This document shows, in pieces, positions 25,071 through 39,060 of a DNA stretch of 64,000 bases; within the stretch, counting starts at the first letter, position 1, and each line of letters starts with the position of its first letter. Where the stretch lies: contig NC_086248.1 of assembly GCF_021018805.1 (NCBI RefSeq), positions 57,665,485 to 57,729,484 of the forward strand, written 5' to 3'. The notes below the pieces were generated by a model, which was given only the letters and a program-made list of their open reading frames with translations, had not been told where the DNA came from and searched no databases. The translations under genes were made by a program, and so were the position numbers. The stretch is from Prinia subflava. Lineage: Eukaryota; Chordata; Aves; Passeriformes; Cisticolidae.

Positions 25071-27756
25071 TCCTAAAATATTCAGTCTGAAGCTATGTCA
25101 GTAAAGTACATACCTACAGAGTATAACGTAGAATATATAACACAATATATGTAGGAGAGTAAAGTAAGGTTCTGTAGGAATCTTCTGTGTAGGGTACAAA
25201 TTGGCTTTGGTGGAAAACTGGTACTGAGCAAAATGTGGCAGCGGGTGTGAGGTGTTTTGTAGGACCCTGGGGCAGGTATAAGGAAGTAGAATATTATGAA
25301 ATGAAGCTAATCAAAGGGCTTAGAGAATTAATATTCCTTGTTAGTACTTTACCCTTTCCAAACATTTTGGGTGTTTACATTCCACTGCATGAAAGATTAA
25401 ATCTGTTATTCTAATCAAAACTTAAACAGGTATCAGTGAACTGTCTATATTTTCACTAGCTTCTAAGTGGGAATATCTAAATACTCAGGACCTCAGCCTT
25501 GGTTGCTGACAAATAGCAGAGCTGAGGTGTAGACAATAAGCCTTACACTTGCCTTGCAGTGAGTGTTTACTCTTTGAGCCATGTTTTAGAGTAAGTGGAG
25601 ATCCCTAAAGATTCAAAAGCTCCCTAGCACTTCCTTTGGGTGTATGTTAGGAGTTCCTAAACTCAAGCTTTTCTGAGTCCAAATCAGGAGGGAAGTTTCC
25701 TGTCTCTGCCACTGAACACTTGAAAAGAACCAGTAAATCTCAAGTACTTCTCATTTTCTTAGCTAATGAGGTGAAATTTGACCAATTGAACAAGTGACTG
25801 GAGAGAGAGAAAGTGATAATTGTGTTCAGAAATGGAAAAACAGTGGTCAAAACATGGTATAGTCATTTCACTTTTCCTGGGTTTTTTTCTGATGCAAAGC
25901 TATTTGTGAAAAAGAGAAACGTAGTCTAGAGGGACAGACTCTGACTCAACAATAGCTGCCTGAAAGGAACCCACTGCTTGCTTTCCCCAGTTCCCTTCTC
26001 TCACGCTTTCCTGGCAGTTCACAGATTACTTCACTTCCATAAGAAAGGGTTCATCTCAGCAACACTGTAGTAAACACAGCAGAGCAGAGAGAGGACTTGG
26101 GCTTCTGAGCCTTCCCATCTCACTCTGGGAACCAAAGGCAGCCAGCTTTTCTCCTGACACAGCTCAATATGCATCACTTCGGGGCCAGTTGTGGTTTAGG
26201 GTGGCAATCGCTAGCAATATTAATCCTTACCACGTTTAAGGGACTCACAGATCAGGAACCCTTGCTGATTTTACCCCAGCTGCCTCTCCTCCCCTTTGAT
26301 CCACCCTGGAGTTAGACTTTTTTACCTCCTCAAAATGGAAGCTTTAATTGCCCTTGTGTTAAACCTCATTGCGGTACAATACATGTAATTAGATGACCTC
26401 AGGCAAAAACTGAGTCTTTCAATAAATTGGCATTGTTATTGGCTACTGACCCACTGCTTCTCATCTCATGCACTTACTCCAAAAACTGAGCAATGATCCA
26501 AGTTGATCTGGTTTTGTATTTCAAGGGTGTGCCAAAAAAGTTTATGTAGACTTTTACGTACTGCCCTATAAAATTTTTCTTTATTTCACATATCCAGTAG
26601 GCTTATAGTAGAGTAGGCATTAAATGTAATGTTCAATACATATGGCCAAAGGAAGTGTGTTTAGAAAGCATGGCTAATAGTGTAGGGACAAATTCCATTT
26701 TGTTTCCCATAGATATTAAGGCTGACAGACTGTTAGTTGCATGATCATTAGCTAAAGTGAGCTCCACAGCAATGCTTGAGGCAAAATAATAATAATATGG
26801 TGGCAGATGAAGCAGGAACAGCACAAGTCAGCAGCACCCAGCCAGCAGTTAGCAATTCTTTTGCTTATTAGCAGAATGCTCAGAGTCCAGGCAGAATTGT
26901 TAGACTGAGGTTTTTTATTAATTGGTCTTTCTGAATTCTTCCTGTCTTCAGATGTTGCATCCTTATTGATATCAGTTTTTCAAAGCAATACCTAGAGACT
27001 ATGAATTTAATTTTCTTTGAACAAGTATATGGGTAAGGGACGTTTTTAATGGCCTACAAGACTCTGTTTTATAGCAGCATGCAGTGTTCAGGTTTCTAAT
27101 TACTGTTGTATTTAAAAAATAATTTATGCATATGTATTATTAGGACCCCAAAATTATGATGTAAAAATCTTTGTCCTGATGCCTACCCCTAGGATAGGAA
27201 CACAAAATTACACCAAAAAGCTGTCCATAAAAAGACTCCTGCTTTTTTATTGTCTTTTTACTCAAAATTAAGAAAAACCCATGAGGATAGTAAGGACTTA
27301 AATACATTCTTCATGATCTATGATTCTTACACTGACTGTCATTACAGTTACAGATTTTATAGGTTTACTCAAAGTCAATCAAATGAGAAACAACCTATGC
27401 AGAGCAGTGTTTGGTCCCCGAGGATCACATCCATGAAAAACCATGAAGTCATATTTCATAATGACATATCTGCAATGCTTGGTTAAGCCTTCACATTTCA
27501 CAGGCATAGAAAGTTACTGTAGTCTCATTTTATTTTTTATTTTGGTTTCCAACTGAAGTCAGCCACTTCTCCACATTTGTTCAAAGTTCTTCTGACAGTG
27601 TCTGGTCTGTGGCTGCCCTCTCAAGAGTGAGTCGGTTCAGCAGCACCACTCTGACCACTTCAGTGTTGTGCTGTGCTGGGGGGGACTCTAAGACATCCTT
27701 CAGAATGTGGTTGGAACAGGGCTACAGAGCCCAGAAAGCTATTCCAGGAGGTGTGT
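25071..27756. other. Intergenic DNA with a possible mariner-like terminus at about 26522
   Basis: This region is mostly featureless. The run GGGTGTGCCAAAAAAGTTTA (26525-26544) resembles the general form of mariner-family terminal repeats, but I could not find an opposing terminus. There is an ATA/AAT-rich tract at about 26786-26799. No exon or RNA gene is seen. Confidence 0.4.
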
Positions 27757-28105
27757 GTGTGCATTGTTTGGAGAAGGGAAGGCTCTGGAAGAACCTCACT
27801 GCAGCCTTCCCATACTTACAGGGGGCTTACAAAAAAGGAAGGAGAGCAACTTCTATGAGCAGATAGTGACAGGACAAAGGGGAAGGTTTTGAGGAGAGAT
27901 TTAGAAAAGATTTCGGGAAGAAAGTCTTTAATCAAAGGATAGTGAGGCACTGGCACAGGTTGCCAAGAGAAGTTGTGGATGCCCCATCCTGGAAGGTTCA
28001 AGGTAGGATGGGGCCCTGAGAAACCTGGTCTAGTGGGTGGCACCCCTATCCATGGCACGGTGGTTGGAACTAGATGTCCCTTCAAATCCTAACAATTCTA
28101 TGATT
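27757..28105 (+). mobile_element. CR1 LINE, short 3' fragment
   Basis: This is a sense-orientation CR1 3' end. Visible blocks are 'tttggagaagggaaggctc' at about 27766, 'agtgaggcactggcacaggt' at about 27941, the 'ggttggaactagatg' block, and a terminal 'caattctatgattt' ending at about 28105. It is more diverged than the copy at 51.97-52.69 kb. It is only about 350 bases long and non-coding. Confidence 0.88.
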
Positions 28106-30464
28106 TAAATCAGGCTTTCCCTTCAACACAGTGACTAATCAAGGCATTAGAGTTACCTAATTCTTTACTAACAGATGTCTAGTCTCATAGATGTTGAGGA
28201 CTTTTTTGCACTTTTCTCCTTTAGGAGCATGTTAAAAGTCCTTTATCTTCTGATATTAGCCAGTGTGCCTGCAGTCTGGTCTAAAAAGAAAAAACTCAGT
28301 GCTAGACTGGATTGATTTTAAAGTAATATTTGACAGAAGTGACTAAATAATGGATGCTCCCTAATTATAGCACATGTAACAAGCACTTGTGATTTCTCTC
28401 AAGATGTATTATTAGAAAATTTTTAACCACTTTTGTTTACATTTTTATGAAGTTTCTGGGCAATAGCATGGTTTCAGCTATTAAACCTTACTAGTCAATA
28501 AGTCATACGGCACCCAATCTCCACCTTCTCCAGTCATCACAGCTTCAGTTCTGGGGTTCTGCATGTCAATAGATGAATTCAAACTGTGCCTGGAGGAAGT
28601 CTTTGAGATGGAAGCACACAGTTCAATAGTGCCCAAAGTGTGGAGGGATTTACCTGCTCTCTTAAACTCAGAAATGTGTGAGCATTTCTATCAAGAGTAA
28701 TTGCTCATGCTAATAACAAGCTCATTAGCCATGAATACTTTCATATGCAGCTTTTTAAGAAATGAAGTGTAAATACTGCTGTCAATCAACATTTTAATCG
28801 ACCAAATGTTTGTGGAAAACCAATTCAAGATAATATGAACATGCTAAAAGTGAATTCACTGTGAAATTTCAGCACTTCATTATGAAAGTATTTGCAGTAC
28901 TGACCTGTCTCCACCTGCAGCTTTATCATCGCTATGATTTTTTTTTCTAGTTCTAAAATTGGTCTTGTAATAATAGAAATGTGAAATTTGCTGACAGATT
29001 TCCCAGAGAGCTACGATGGGCTGAAGATGCTATTTTAAGCACTCTTGTGAGAAAAGTGATTGGTAGTATATGCACTCAGCCCTGATTCAGCAAGAAGGAT
29101 CCCTACTTCATGTTCAAGCTACAAGAAACATTGACGAGTAACTCCACATAAATTAATGGATGGAAACATTGCAAGATGCTTGAAAAAGCAAATTAATTAT
29201 GCTAGTAATAGACAGCTGAAGATTACTCAGGAAAGTTCAGCTCTAGTCAGTCTCAGCTGAAGAAAACGAGCAGAAATTCAATAATTCAACAGGGTTATAA
29301 TGATTTTAAACTTACTCAGGATTTGATCTTACATCTAAATGTGAATTTATGTAATCATAGCTTCTGTCAGTCAAATACCCTTACATCTTGTTGTCCTGCA
29401 ATGAAGACAAAACTGTTTTTCACCTCTGTATGCTCAGCTTGAACGAACTGGGAAAGTGGTGGAACAGGCAGATCATCTAAACCCTTTGGTATAAAAGAGA
29501 CTTCTGAAAGAGAAATATTTTTTAAAAAAAATTAACATCATCTGTGCCTGGAAGTTGAAATTGGTTTTAAGGGTGATCATCCAGATCATCTCATGCTAAA
29601 ATAGCCTGGGAAAAGAGGTAATTTTAAAAGAATGGTTAGTAGTTTTAGTTACTCTGCTGTTGAGATCTAAAGTACAGTGAGCTGAATTAGTTGCAAATGT
29701 CTTTTCAGTTGAGGCTGGATTTAGATGGGGATTATCTCCTGGCATGGCATGAAGTTAAACATGATTTAGAAAGTCACTCTCTATAATAACTTTAGTGGTT
29801 TTGCGCTTACTTAATTTTATTTTGTCAAGATCGAATTAAGCCAATTCTAGGGCATTAGGGAGGTGTTTGCACGAGGAGCCTGGGGATGTGGAAGGGAGAA
29901 TGAGCCTTTGGCTGCATGGATGCCAGCCCAGACAGATTTCATACTCTCTTCCCAGGAGGGATGGAAAGAATGATGGAGCACAGCCGATTTTATCTGCATG
30001 TGATACTCACTGTTATTAAAAGGGAATTTCAGGGTGTGGAGTTAACCCTCAGAAGTCTGTGCAACCACCCGCACGTGTCACATAGTATGTGTCAGGTAAA
30101 TTACACTCGGGGGACCCTGGTGAGTCTTGCTCTTTGTTCTCTCTTATAATTACCTTTGCCACTGGTGTTCTCCCCAGTGTTATTGCAAATGGAGAAGTTT
30201 AGGCTTTCTCCACACCCCCCACACTTTTCTCTGTCACTCAAGGAGCATCTCCTACAACTTCTTTCTACTCCTGTCCTGTGTCTAACTCTAGTTTTTCCCT
30301 CACCCTGACTTACATAAGAGCTGTATATCACTAACAACCCACTGTTTCGTTACTTAAAGGAGGGAAGTGCTTTCAGGTATGCAGCTGTTAGAGAAAACAA
30401 GAGTAATCAGGGATGGAAGAGTTTAAAATGAGTGACATCCAGTGCAACACAGGGTTTAGGGCTT

Positions 30465-30562
30465 TTCTTGTTTTGGTGAATTTTGGTTTGGGTTTTTTGT
30501 TTGTTTGTTATTTTTGCTCTTATTTGTTTGTTTGGGTTTGTGTGTGTTTGTTTGTGATTTTT
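30465..30562. repeat. T/G-rich simple repeat, (TTTG)n-like
   Basis: Imperfect TTTG/GTTT units run for almost 100 bases (TTTGTTTGTTTG at several places) with interruptions. It is low-complexity sequence with no gene content. Confidence 0.8.
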
Positions 30563-30919
30563 TAGATTAAAAAACCCAGAACGATTATGTAGATAATACC
30601 CTGCGAATTTAGTACAGAATAAATGAGTTTAACCTGAAAGGGTGTTTGGAGACAAGAGGACAAGGCAGAGTTTAGTGCTTTTCCCCAGTGAGCTTTTCTT
30701 GCAGTAAAACTGCCATACCCATTCTCTCATGTTGATTTATCACATGCCCATTATTTGCTCCAAAGCAATGAAAACATCTTTTCTTTTTCCTTAGGAAGTG
30801 TTAAAGACAAAGCCTCAGTCTCCTTTTCCAAGCCTGCCTGCCTTTCTGGGCAGCCTGCCCACAGTACAGGATCCCTGTTCATCCCAGGGAGGGCAAAAGA
30901 GAGCAAAGAGAGGAGTCTT

Positions 30920-31090
30920 TTCTGACATCCGCAGCTTTCGGGGCGCCAGAGGCCAGGCAGTGCCTCGGCCAGGGGGCGGTGGGAGCTGCTGCCGAGCCCT
31001 GGCACAGGGCACAGGAAATCACACCGGACATGTGGAAGGTGAGGGGGCAGAGCGCATCCCTGCCCGCACATGGAAGATGGCAACAGTGGG
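30920..31090. other. Locally GC-rich, CpG-bearing patch of unknown role
   Basis: Within AT-rich intergenic DNA this patch is notably GC-rich and retains CpG dinucleotides (around CATCCGCAG, TTTCGGGGCGCC, CTCGGCCAGGGGGCGG and GCCGAGCCC). It includes a GC-box-like GGGGGCGGT at about 30973-30981 and a donor-like AAG|GTGAGG at about 31037-31045. That would suit a small CpG-type promoter with a non-coding first exon, or a distal regulatory element, or a GC-rich repeat. None of these is demonstrated. Confidence 0.3.
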
Positions 31091-34000
31091 GAAAAGCTCC
31101 AAAGAAGTTGTGTCCTGCCTTTAACAGCACAGCAGAATTCTGCGTTTCCCTGCAGTCACATTGGGAAGAATTCCTCTCTGGAATTGCACTGGGCAGAATG
31201 TCCCCGAAGCTTCTTCTTGAAGGCTGTGGCTTACCATTTCAGCTAGATCCTAACTATATGTTTGATTCCACATGTTGCCTTGCCTGCCAAGAAGGAAAAA
31301 TCAAGCCTCCATTTCTTTGTGGGTTGTTCTTTTTTTGACCTCTGGAAACTGTACCCTCAAACTGCATTTTCAGTAATTGCAAGATTTATTTTTGTGTTGC
31401 TGTACATTAATCACATTGAAATAGGAGAAAAGTGAAAATAGAGAAGAGCATTATTATTGAGCAGGAAGAATAAAATCAAAACATTCACATCTAATTTTCT
31501 AAGACTCTTGAAAACAATGGTGCAGTTTGGGGGATAAAAAAGTAGAAGGAGAAAGCTGCCAAAAAAGTACATAAAAGCAAGTCAAAACTGCACAAAAAGG
31601 CATGATGTTCCTTTAAAAAGCTACATGTAATCACCAGGATACCTGACTAACTGGTACATAACGTGTTCTTCTAAGCACAGTAACTCTCCCACTGAGAGAA
31701 ACACTGTGAGTCAAACAAGAATATACATGCTTTGGAAATACTTTTCCAGAATCATGACACTTGTTCCATTAGTCAATCTGGTACACTTTCAACGGGTAGA
31801 AAACTGTTGAGCCTTAAAGAAAACAGTCTCACAGAAAATAGAGAAGCCAGGAGCTAAGTTGCAGAAAATTAAATTTATGCAGAAAAGAAAATATGAGGAC
31901 AAGCTATGATCTTGTTGGGTCAGCTTCTATTAGGGGCCCTCAAAATGTTGTCGTTCAAGCCACAGAAATTCCCACTATTAATCAAGCAAAGATAAAGCTG
32001 CAATAATCTTGCAAATAATTTAACCAAAAAGAATAAAGAAAGAACTGAAAGCTTTAGCTTTTTGTGCAAAGAAATAAATTTTCATATATTTCCAAATGTC
32101 TTCAAGTCTATGCCTGACTTACTGCCTTTGTGTTTTCTGGAAATTAGGTTGATTTTTCTGGATAATGTTTTGTTGTTCTTGAGGTAAAAAATAGACCATC
32201 AGCCTAAAAGCCAGCCCTGAGGAAAGGAGGGACTCCCAGTTAAGACTTTGAATTTTTGCTCCCCCAATGGTCAGTGCCATCTGTAAGCAGGGTGATGGCA
32301 GAAGGGCAAGAGTTTTGGTGCTAAGTCTCAGAGAGAGGCTAAATATTGTCTACTCCCTCCATGTCAGGGCCCTTTGTAACAGTAAGTGTGGGAAAAACAC
32401 ATAAATCATGTGAAATCTCTGTTGCTCTGCAGTTCTCTGTGGTCACATGGATGGCATTCCACGTGGGTCTGCTGGACTGGGTGGCAGCAAGGGGCAGGTG
32501 GAGCATCTGGCACTGTCACCTGCTCAAGGTTTCAGTTCCACTGAACCGGGCTTGCTCTGTTTCAAAGCTGCAAACTGAGCAACATTTCCAATCCCTTTCC
32601 AAATAAAATTGAATGCGTTGTTGATGGGGCCTGAAACATTGATGAACCTTCAAGATTTTTGTTTCCTGCACCCTGATTGATTTCTGGTACCCAGTAAATG
32701 TAAGAAAAGCCCTACACATGTGAAATGGTTCCCAGCTAAAATAATGGAGATACTTCTTCTACCTAGCTGGCTATAGAAGCCAAATTTGATCCAAATCAAA
32801 GCTGTTCCATTATTAATAAGAGCAAATGAAATGCACCTGAGAAGTGAAAAAGTATTATGAAAATCAAAACATCTGCTTCCCATGGCCATCAGAGATTGTG
32901 ACAAGAGAAGGCTTGAGTGACCAACTCGCTGAGAGACAGTACTGCTGCAATAGAGCAGTCCTGATGAACTTCCCCTAAAGATGTCTTTGGACTGGGGTTT
33001 CAGCTGTAGATTTCAGTAAGTCTCCAGTGTTCAGGAAAGAAGGATGATTTCAAGGGTTTTGTTGTTGCTTGTTGTTTTGACTCTACACAGTGCATGCTCC
33101 TGGCCAGGCCTTGAACATGCAGGATGTCCCCAGTGAAGCACGGGACAAAACTGCAGCTATTGAAGAAGTCAACTATTGCTGGCTCTCATGCTATCTTTAG
33201 CCGAGACACAAATTGCTATATTTGAATGCATTTGGCTTTTGAAATTGTGTCAGAACACCTTGGCGTTGTGTTTGGGTTCACACATCTCAAAGATTGCATG
33301 TTTGCTCTTTTCCCTGCAGACACTAAGCCTGAATGAGGAGACCCACTTTGTAGCTCCAGGCAGCAGCTGAATTTCTTCTGCACAGGTGGAGTTTTGCTGC
33401 TGAATTTGGTGGGGCTGCCTTTCATCCTGAGGCTTCACATTGGGCACAGAAAGGAGGAGCAGGGTTAGAATGGATAGCTGGAGAATGGGCAGTGGAAAGA
33501 CTTCTGCCAGCCTGAATCCCTGTGTCCTCCTGGCATGCCAGAGTGCAGTGGGCATGGGTCTAGCACCATAGGGAAGTAGCAGTGGTTTGCACATCCAAAG
33601 CTGCCACACGGCTCTACAGAGGGGACTGACATGACCTGCCCTAAACCTGCCTCAGCTCAGCTCTGCTGTGAACCTTCCTCCATCTGTGCTGGGAGAGCAG
33701 GACCTGTTGGATGTTGCCAGAAACAAGTCAGGAGTTAGTTATAAACAGAACTGCCTTTGGATTAATTAATGAATTTCAGGGCCTATTTGTGCTTCTGGAT
33801 TGTTTTATTTGCTTTCACTTGTTTTTAGCTCAAACTTTTTGCCCTCTTCTCCCCACACTCCGCTGGAGGAAACCTCCAGGTCAAAGAGGTAATGATGCAG
33901 CCTTTCCCTGACACCAGACAGGGTCCTCTTCTTACGTGACTACCATAAATGTACTTTTGTCTTTCTCCCTGCTATGCCCTCTGGGAAGCAAAACACAGTT

Positions 34001-34556
34001 CCAAACCCCAAAATGTATTAATGAAAACTATGCTTTTATAATGATCCTCAGGACTTTTTGGTCATTTTTCTAAATTGGATGGCTACATTACCTCAGTATG
34101 GCAATTAATGACAGTTAAATATAAATTGAGAATTAGTATCTGCCAACTTGATATGATGTAGTCCTACCAGGCATTTCAGGCTGTTTCCTATGGAAATCAT
34201 TATTCTTAAGTTACACTGTTCCATCTTTGTCAGCTGGTGTTTAACCTGAGTATGTTGCTTTTCAGATTAAAGAAAAGCTTGGCATTGTAACAGGGAAGAA
34301 GCATGGCATCTGCAATAAAAATGCCAAAATCCTGGAAGCTGCTTCACAAGCCTGAGTACTGTGTGGAAAGCAGATGGTAGGAAACTGAGCACATAAGAAA
34401 ATTCACGAGCTGTGTTGCATGTGACTGCATTGCTACATTTTGTTAAAGGTAAGTTTTCTTCAATGTGTGCAATATACTGAAATGTCTATTAAAGCTCTGG
34501 TAATGCTCTCTGGAACAAGCGCCATTCTTAGCATTTGTGCAATAAAATAAAGCAGA

Positions 34557-34573
34557 AGAGAGAGAGAGAGAAG
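34557..34573. repeat. Short (GA)n microsatellite
   Basis: Alternating AG repeats follow 'gcagaagag'. The tract is short. Confidence 0.85.
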
Positions 34574-37500
34574 ATCATTGTGAACCATAAGGATGATCTG
34601 GAAAGAACAGGAGAAACGCTGCCTGTTCAGTAATGGGGAAAAACTCCAACTACTTCACAGGATGCAGCTTCCAACCTTCGTCCTGTGTAATGAAGTGAGC
34701 CAGGTTACACATGGGAATGAACACTTATTTAATAAATGTTACCATAGATTTTCCGAGCGCATTAGTAATCCAATAAAATAATTCCCATGCTTCAATTAGA
34801 TATGTGTGTATTTCTCCCCCTATCTAATCAGGACAAGCTGAATTACATCAGACAGGGCCATTGTGTCTCCTTAGGCTCGGGCTGGCAGTTGTAAGATAGA
34901 AGAGCACTGCATTCCTGGCACAGGCAGAGGATTATAACCTGTCGAGTCAAAGTCTTAATCTTTTCTCGGCGATGAGTCAGTGTTGAAATGACAGTCAGAA
35001 CATGCCCAGGCAGCAAGGGAAAGATCTGTTGTGGCTAATGGGAACAGTAAGGGAGAAAAAAACTTCACCTGACTTTATCAAAAATGTAGAGGGCTCTGCT
35101 AAGAAGAAATAGATTTATTGACAGTACTCATAAGGAAATTAGAAATAAACAACCTAAACATGCTATGAGAGAGGCTTATTTTAGACCTTCTATTAATTTT
35201 TATAAGTACACAGTAAATGTTTTGATATGAAAGGAACATGTCGTCATGTTATTCTACGAACCAAGAGAATTCAGGACTAGCAGATCTCATAGCTAATACA
35301 GGAAAGATGGAGAACACCTACGTAAAAAAAAAAAATAAACAAACATGGTAATTTCTGAATTGCTTAATGGAAAAAATCATTACTACAATTAATACCCTAT
35401 CTCTTATAAAAATAACAATATTGTACAGTATAATATATCCATCCAGGCGTGGTAGAATAGGGAGGACTATCAATTCAGAGTGAATTCAGAAATAATTCCT
35501 CCATTTCCCTTCAGCAAACAAGGAACACCTGTTTTTTAATTTTCACCTTTTTTAGAAAGAAATTCCTAAAAATATAACTTACACAAGCACTGTGCCACCT
35601 TCCTTTGAAGGATGCAGGGATGTGCAGCACCTGCTATCAGGTATATCAGACTAAAGATGAAGCCAGGCATGTGTTTTTTCATTGAAGCATCTCTTTTTTG
35701 TTGGTTTTTTTTTTTAATTACAATTTTAATTTTTTTCTTTTTCACTAACACACAGTAGGCCAAAATCCTATGGCCCCAAATCTGAGGGAAGAGAACTGAG
35801 AAAATTTAGCAGGAGACACTGGCTCCATCCATGAAAGAGTGCAACACTTCACTTAAAAACTTGTAGCGAGGGTGTTTAATGGTATTTTTCACGGTAATTG
35901 CTGGCACAAGTTTTTTAGGGTGTGACAGGCTTAGTAACTGCTAAGAAGAGGTATTTGTTTTACACTGCCTAAAGAGCAACTCCATGGTCAAAAGAGTCTC
36001 ATAGAAAGTTGGAGAAGTTGACTTTTGAATTGCTTCAGTCACCCTAAAAAAGTGCCTTCCCCCATGAGGCTCCTCTGGTGCCTGCTGGGGCAGCCCCCAC
36101 AGCCTCTGCTGAAGTCAGACTGTGAGCTAAATAAACCCAAATAAAATTCTGCAACCACATTGCTGAGCTGCTCCTATCTCTCATTCACACTCAGTGGAGG
36201 CAATTCTGAACAAGGCTCACTGCTTCAGACTCAATTTGGGCAACTTCTGCAAAAGCAAGAGGTTTGTTTGGCTTCCTTTCTGAGATGCCTCCTGTACTGT
36301 GTAGCAAATGTATCTGCCTAACTATGGGCTTGGGATTCAGCTCTGAAAGGAGAAGGCAGTCAAAGGGGATTTATTAACTTTACCTACTACTGCCTCATTT
36401 CCTAGTGCTACAGAGCTGGACTATGTATCATAGCAGGAATAATTTAGATGGATGAATATAAATGTACTGCTGCTAGAAAAAATATGTGTGAAGTGCACTT
36501 ACATATCAAAAAACAGTCACAGGTAGACAATTCAACAACAGGGTGTCTGAGCTGAAGCGCCATTTCACACAGCAACAAACATTGGCTCTGTTGTCTTCCT
36601 GTGCCTCGCTAGTTTTTTCAGACTCACCTTCCATCTTCTAGAACAGCTGCTTTAGATACAGCCTCATCATCAGAAAGCACATAACTTAGCAGGTGTATCC
36701 TATCAAATTCAATTTCTGACTGGTTTTTCTTTGATTCATTAAGCTCCCATTCTCAAGATGATCCATGGCAGATTGCAATCTTTTCCCATTTACAACATAC
36801 CAGGGACATTTAATTGTCTGTTCTGTAGAGATGAATTACTAACGTGCTAAGCCACAGAAGCTAGTACACATCTACATGTCATTTCTTCAAATGCCAAGGG
36901 TTTTTTTGGAGGTCAGTCTAGTGAGTTTTTCAGAATCAATACACAGGGGCATAGGAATAATAATCATTAGAAAGCTCCTAAATGATTAATGGTTAATTTA
37001 ACATCAGCTAGGATGCCATATTTAAAGGTAGGAGCATACTACCATTTTTAAAGTGCAAAATATTACAAACATACCTTAATACCATGCTTTTTGCATTGCA
37101 TAGGACAAAAATTTAAGTAGAATTAATAACTTTTTTTTCTCAAAATTCACATTTTATGTAGCAGTGTGTGATGGAGGGGTATGTGCAGGCTGTGGGGCAG
37201 ACAAAGATTGAACTATGTAATAAAATTCATGCATAAATTACTAATGGTACCCTATCTAAGGCTAATATATTGACTAACCCTCCTGTGAACATCAAACAGG
37301 TCAGTGCACTAAGAGGTTACTAACTAGCTGATGCCTGTGGTGTTTTTCTTATGGGGGTTTAAAAGGAAAAGAAAATAACCCTGACTTTTTTCAGATGGTA
37401 TTTTCACTATTGTGAGAAATATATGGGTTCATTTTCGCAACACTTCTCTGAATTTCAGTTTAGAAAACAGTTTTATGAAGTACTGATACCCAGACTCTCA

Positions 37501-38649
37501 GTAGTGCTTAGAAACATGCAAACCAGAATTATAAAATAGCTTGAAAGTTGACTACAGTTAAAAGAGAGTAACTAGTTTTTATGAAACCTGACCCCATTTT
37601 ACTCTCCTCCATTACAATTAGAAAGTTTAATATAGGACAAAATAGGTAAAAGCCCCCAAATCATCTCTGAGCTACCCAATTCTTTAAAGCTTGTGAAATG
37701 GAGAAAACCCGGACAGGCATTCAGGAGATTAACAAATATGTATATTTGTGCAAGAAAAGGAAGTTTTGGAGAAGTCATGCCATTGTATAAAGCTTACTAG
37801 CTGAACTTCCTGGAAAATGACTTAAGCCTAAGTGGGGGAGGAAATGCTAAATTGTGCCTTATACTAAAAACTACTTCAATCTCATTTTTTCACTTAAAAA
37901 AATGTTCTTACCTGACCATGACTTTTTAACCTGGGCAGTGTTTGGGACAGGGAATGTCTCTTGCTGCAGGTTTGTGGAAGTATTTAGGATAATGGGACTT
38001 GCACCTTGGTAATACTGCAATGAATTATTATAACTGTTTTGTATTTATTAACATCTTATGCATGCACATAGAATGTTTCTTTTCCTATGTTATTTATACA
38101 GAGCTACTAAGTGCAGCAAAACTGCATGAATGCCCCAGAGCTTGTTGTTGTACACATAAAAGCTTATTCATTTAAACTGCACATATTTAGAGAGGGCTTT
38201 TGGATTCTCCTTGTTAAAAATAGCTTGGTACAGCAATACCCAGAGAAATTAGGACTGGAGGGCACTTTTAGGCTTGTCTTTACAAGAAATGGGGTTATGA
38301 CCTCTTCTTTCTCCCTGAGGGTAAATACCATGGTGCAGAGGAATACTTTTCCCCCACATATGAAAGCCTTTTCCATAGTGGGTGTTGGGGACAGTCTTTG
38401 GAGATTATTTCCTCAGGTCAGTGACCAGGGCAGGGCTGAGCTCTAATGGGGACAACCCTGGTGGCTCAGTGAGTAGCTGGGTATCAGTGCTTGAGCCTTC
38501 TCCTGACCCTTGAGAGCTTATGGGGATATGTGTAGCCTGAGAGACTCCTGGTTCATCTCGTTACCTTCATTCTCTCTGTAGAGAAATAAGTAAACAATAA
38601 ATATTTGCCTTTTTCTTTCTGAAAAACCTCTGAAAATGTGGATTACAGT

Positions 38650-39060
38650 CTCCCTAGGCAGCATATTTTGTCATTTCTCTATCCCTACTGTTTGACATTT
38701 TTTCAGTACATTTAATCAAAATCTCCTTTGCTTCAGTTTAGGCTCATTATTCCCTGCACTCACCACATGGGATCCATAGCACATTATTTCCCCCAGCTTT
38801 ATCGACACATCTGCATTTTATAAACAAAGTCTTTCTGTTTTCTTTAATCTTTCCCTGTAGGATATTACAAAAGGAGTATGTCTTTTAGATGTCCAACCAG
38901 TTGCTTCTCTTCAATTTTTACCAAATTGGTCCAATCTCTTCTGGAGTCTCACAAGTGAGAATTAAGAGCCCTTACCCGCAGAATCTTGCACAGTAAAGTT
39001 ACCTTGTGTCTCATATGCATGACACTCCACTGCAATGTAGCTTTTTTCAGTACAGAATGT
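38650..39060 (-). mobile_element. Old CR1 LINE fragment, antisense
   Basis: The + strand shows the antisense CR1 order: 'ctccctaggcagcatatttt' (about 38651), 'atcaaaatctcctttgcttc' (about 38717), 'tttaggctcattattccctg' (about 38738) and then a degraded remainder. The 'ctccct-ggcagc' and 'cttcag-ttaggc' blocks are typical of antisense CR1 3' regions. It is highly diverged, and the right-hand limit is a guess. Confidence 0.55.

Larger units (their letters stand above)
28106..38649. other. Intergenic DNA; one T/G-rich tract and one GC-rich patch
   Basis: I find no exon or named RNA gene. The T/G-rich tract at 30465-30562, the GC-rich patch at about 30920-31090 and the (GA)n run at 34557-34573 are noted separately. 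A sequence at about 34790-35010 with homeodomain-like (CTAATCA, GGATTA) and AP-1-like (TGAGTCA, 34973-34979) words could be regulatory, but words this short are common by chance. A-rich and T-rich runs occur at about 35325-35341 and 35700-35740. Confidence 0.4.
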
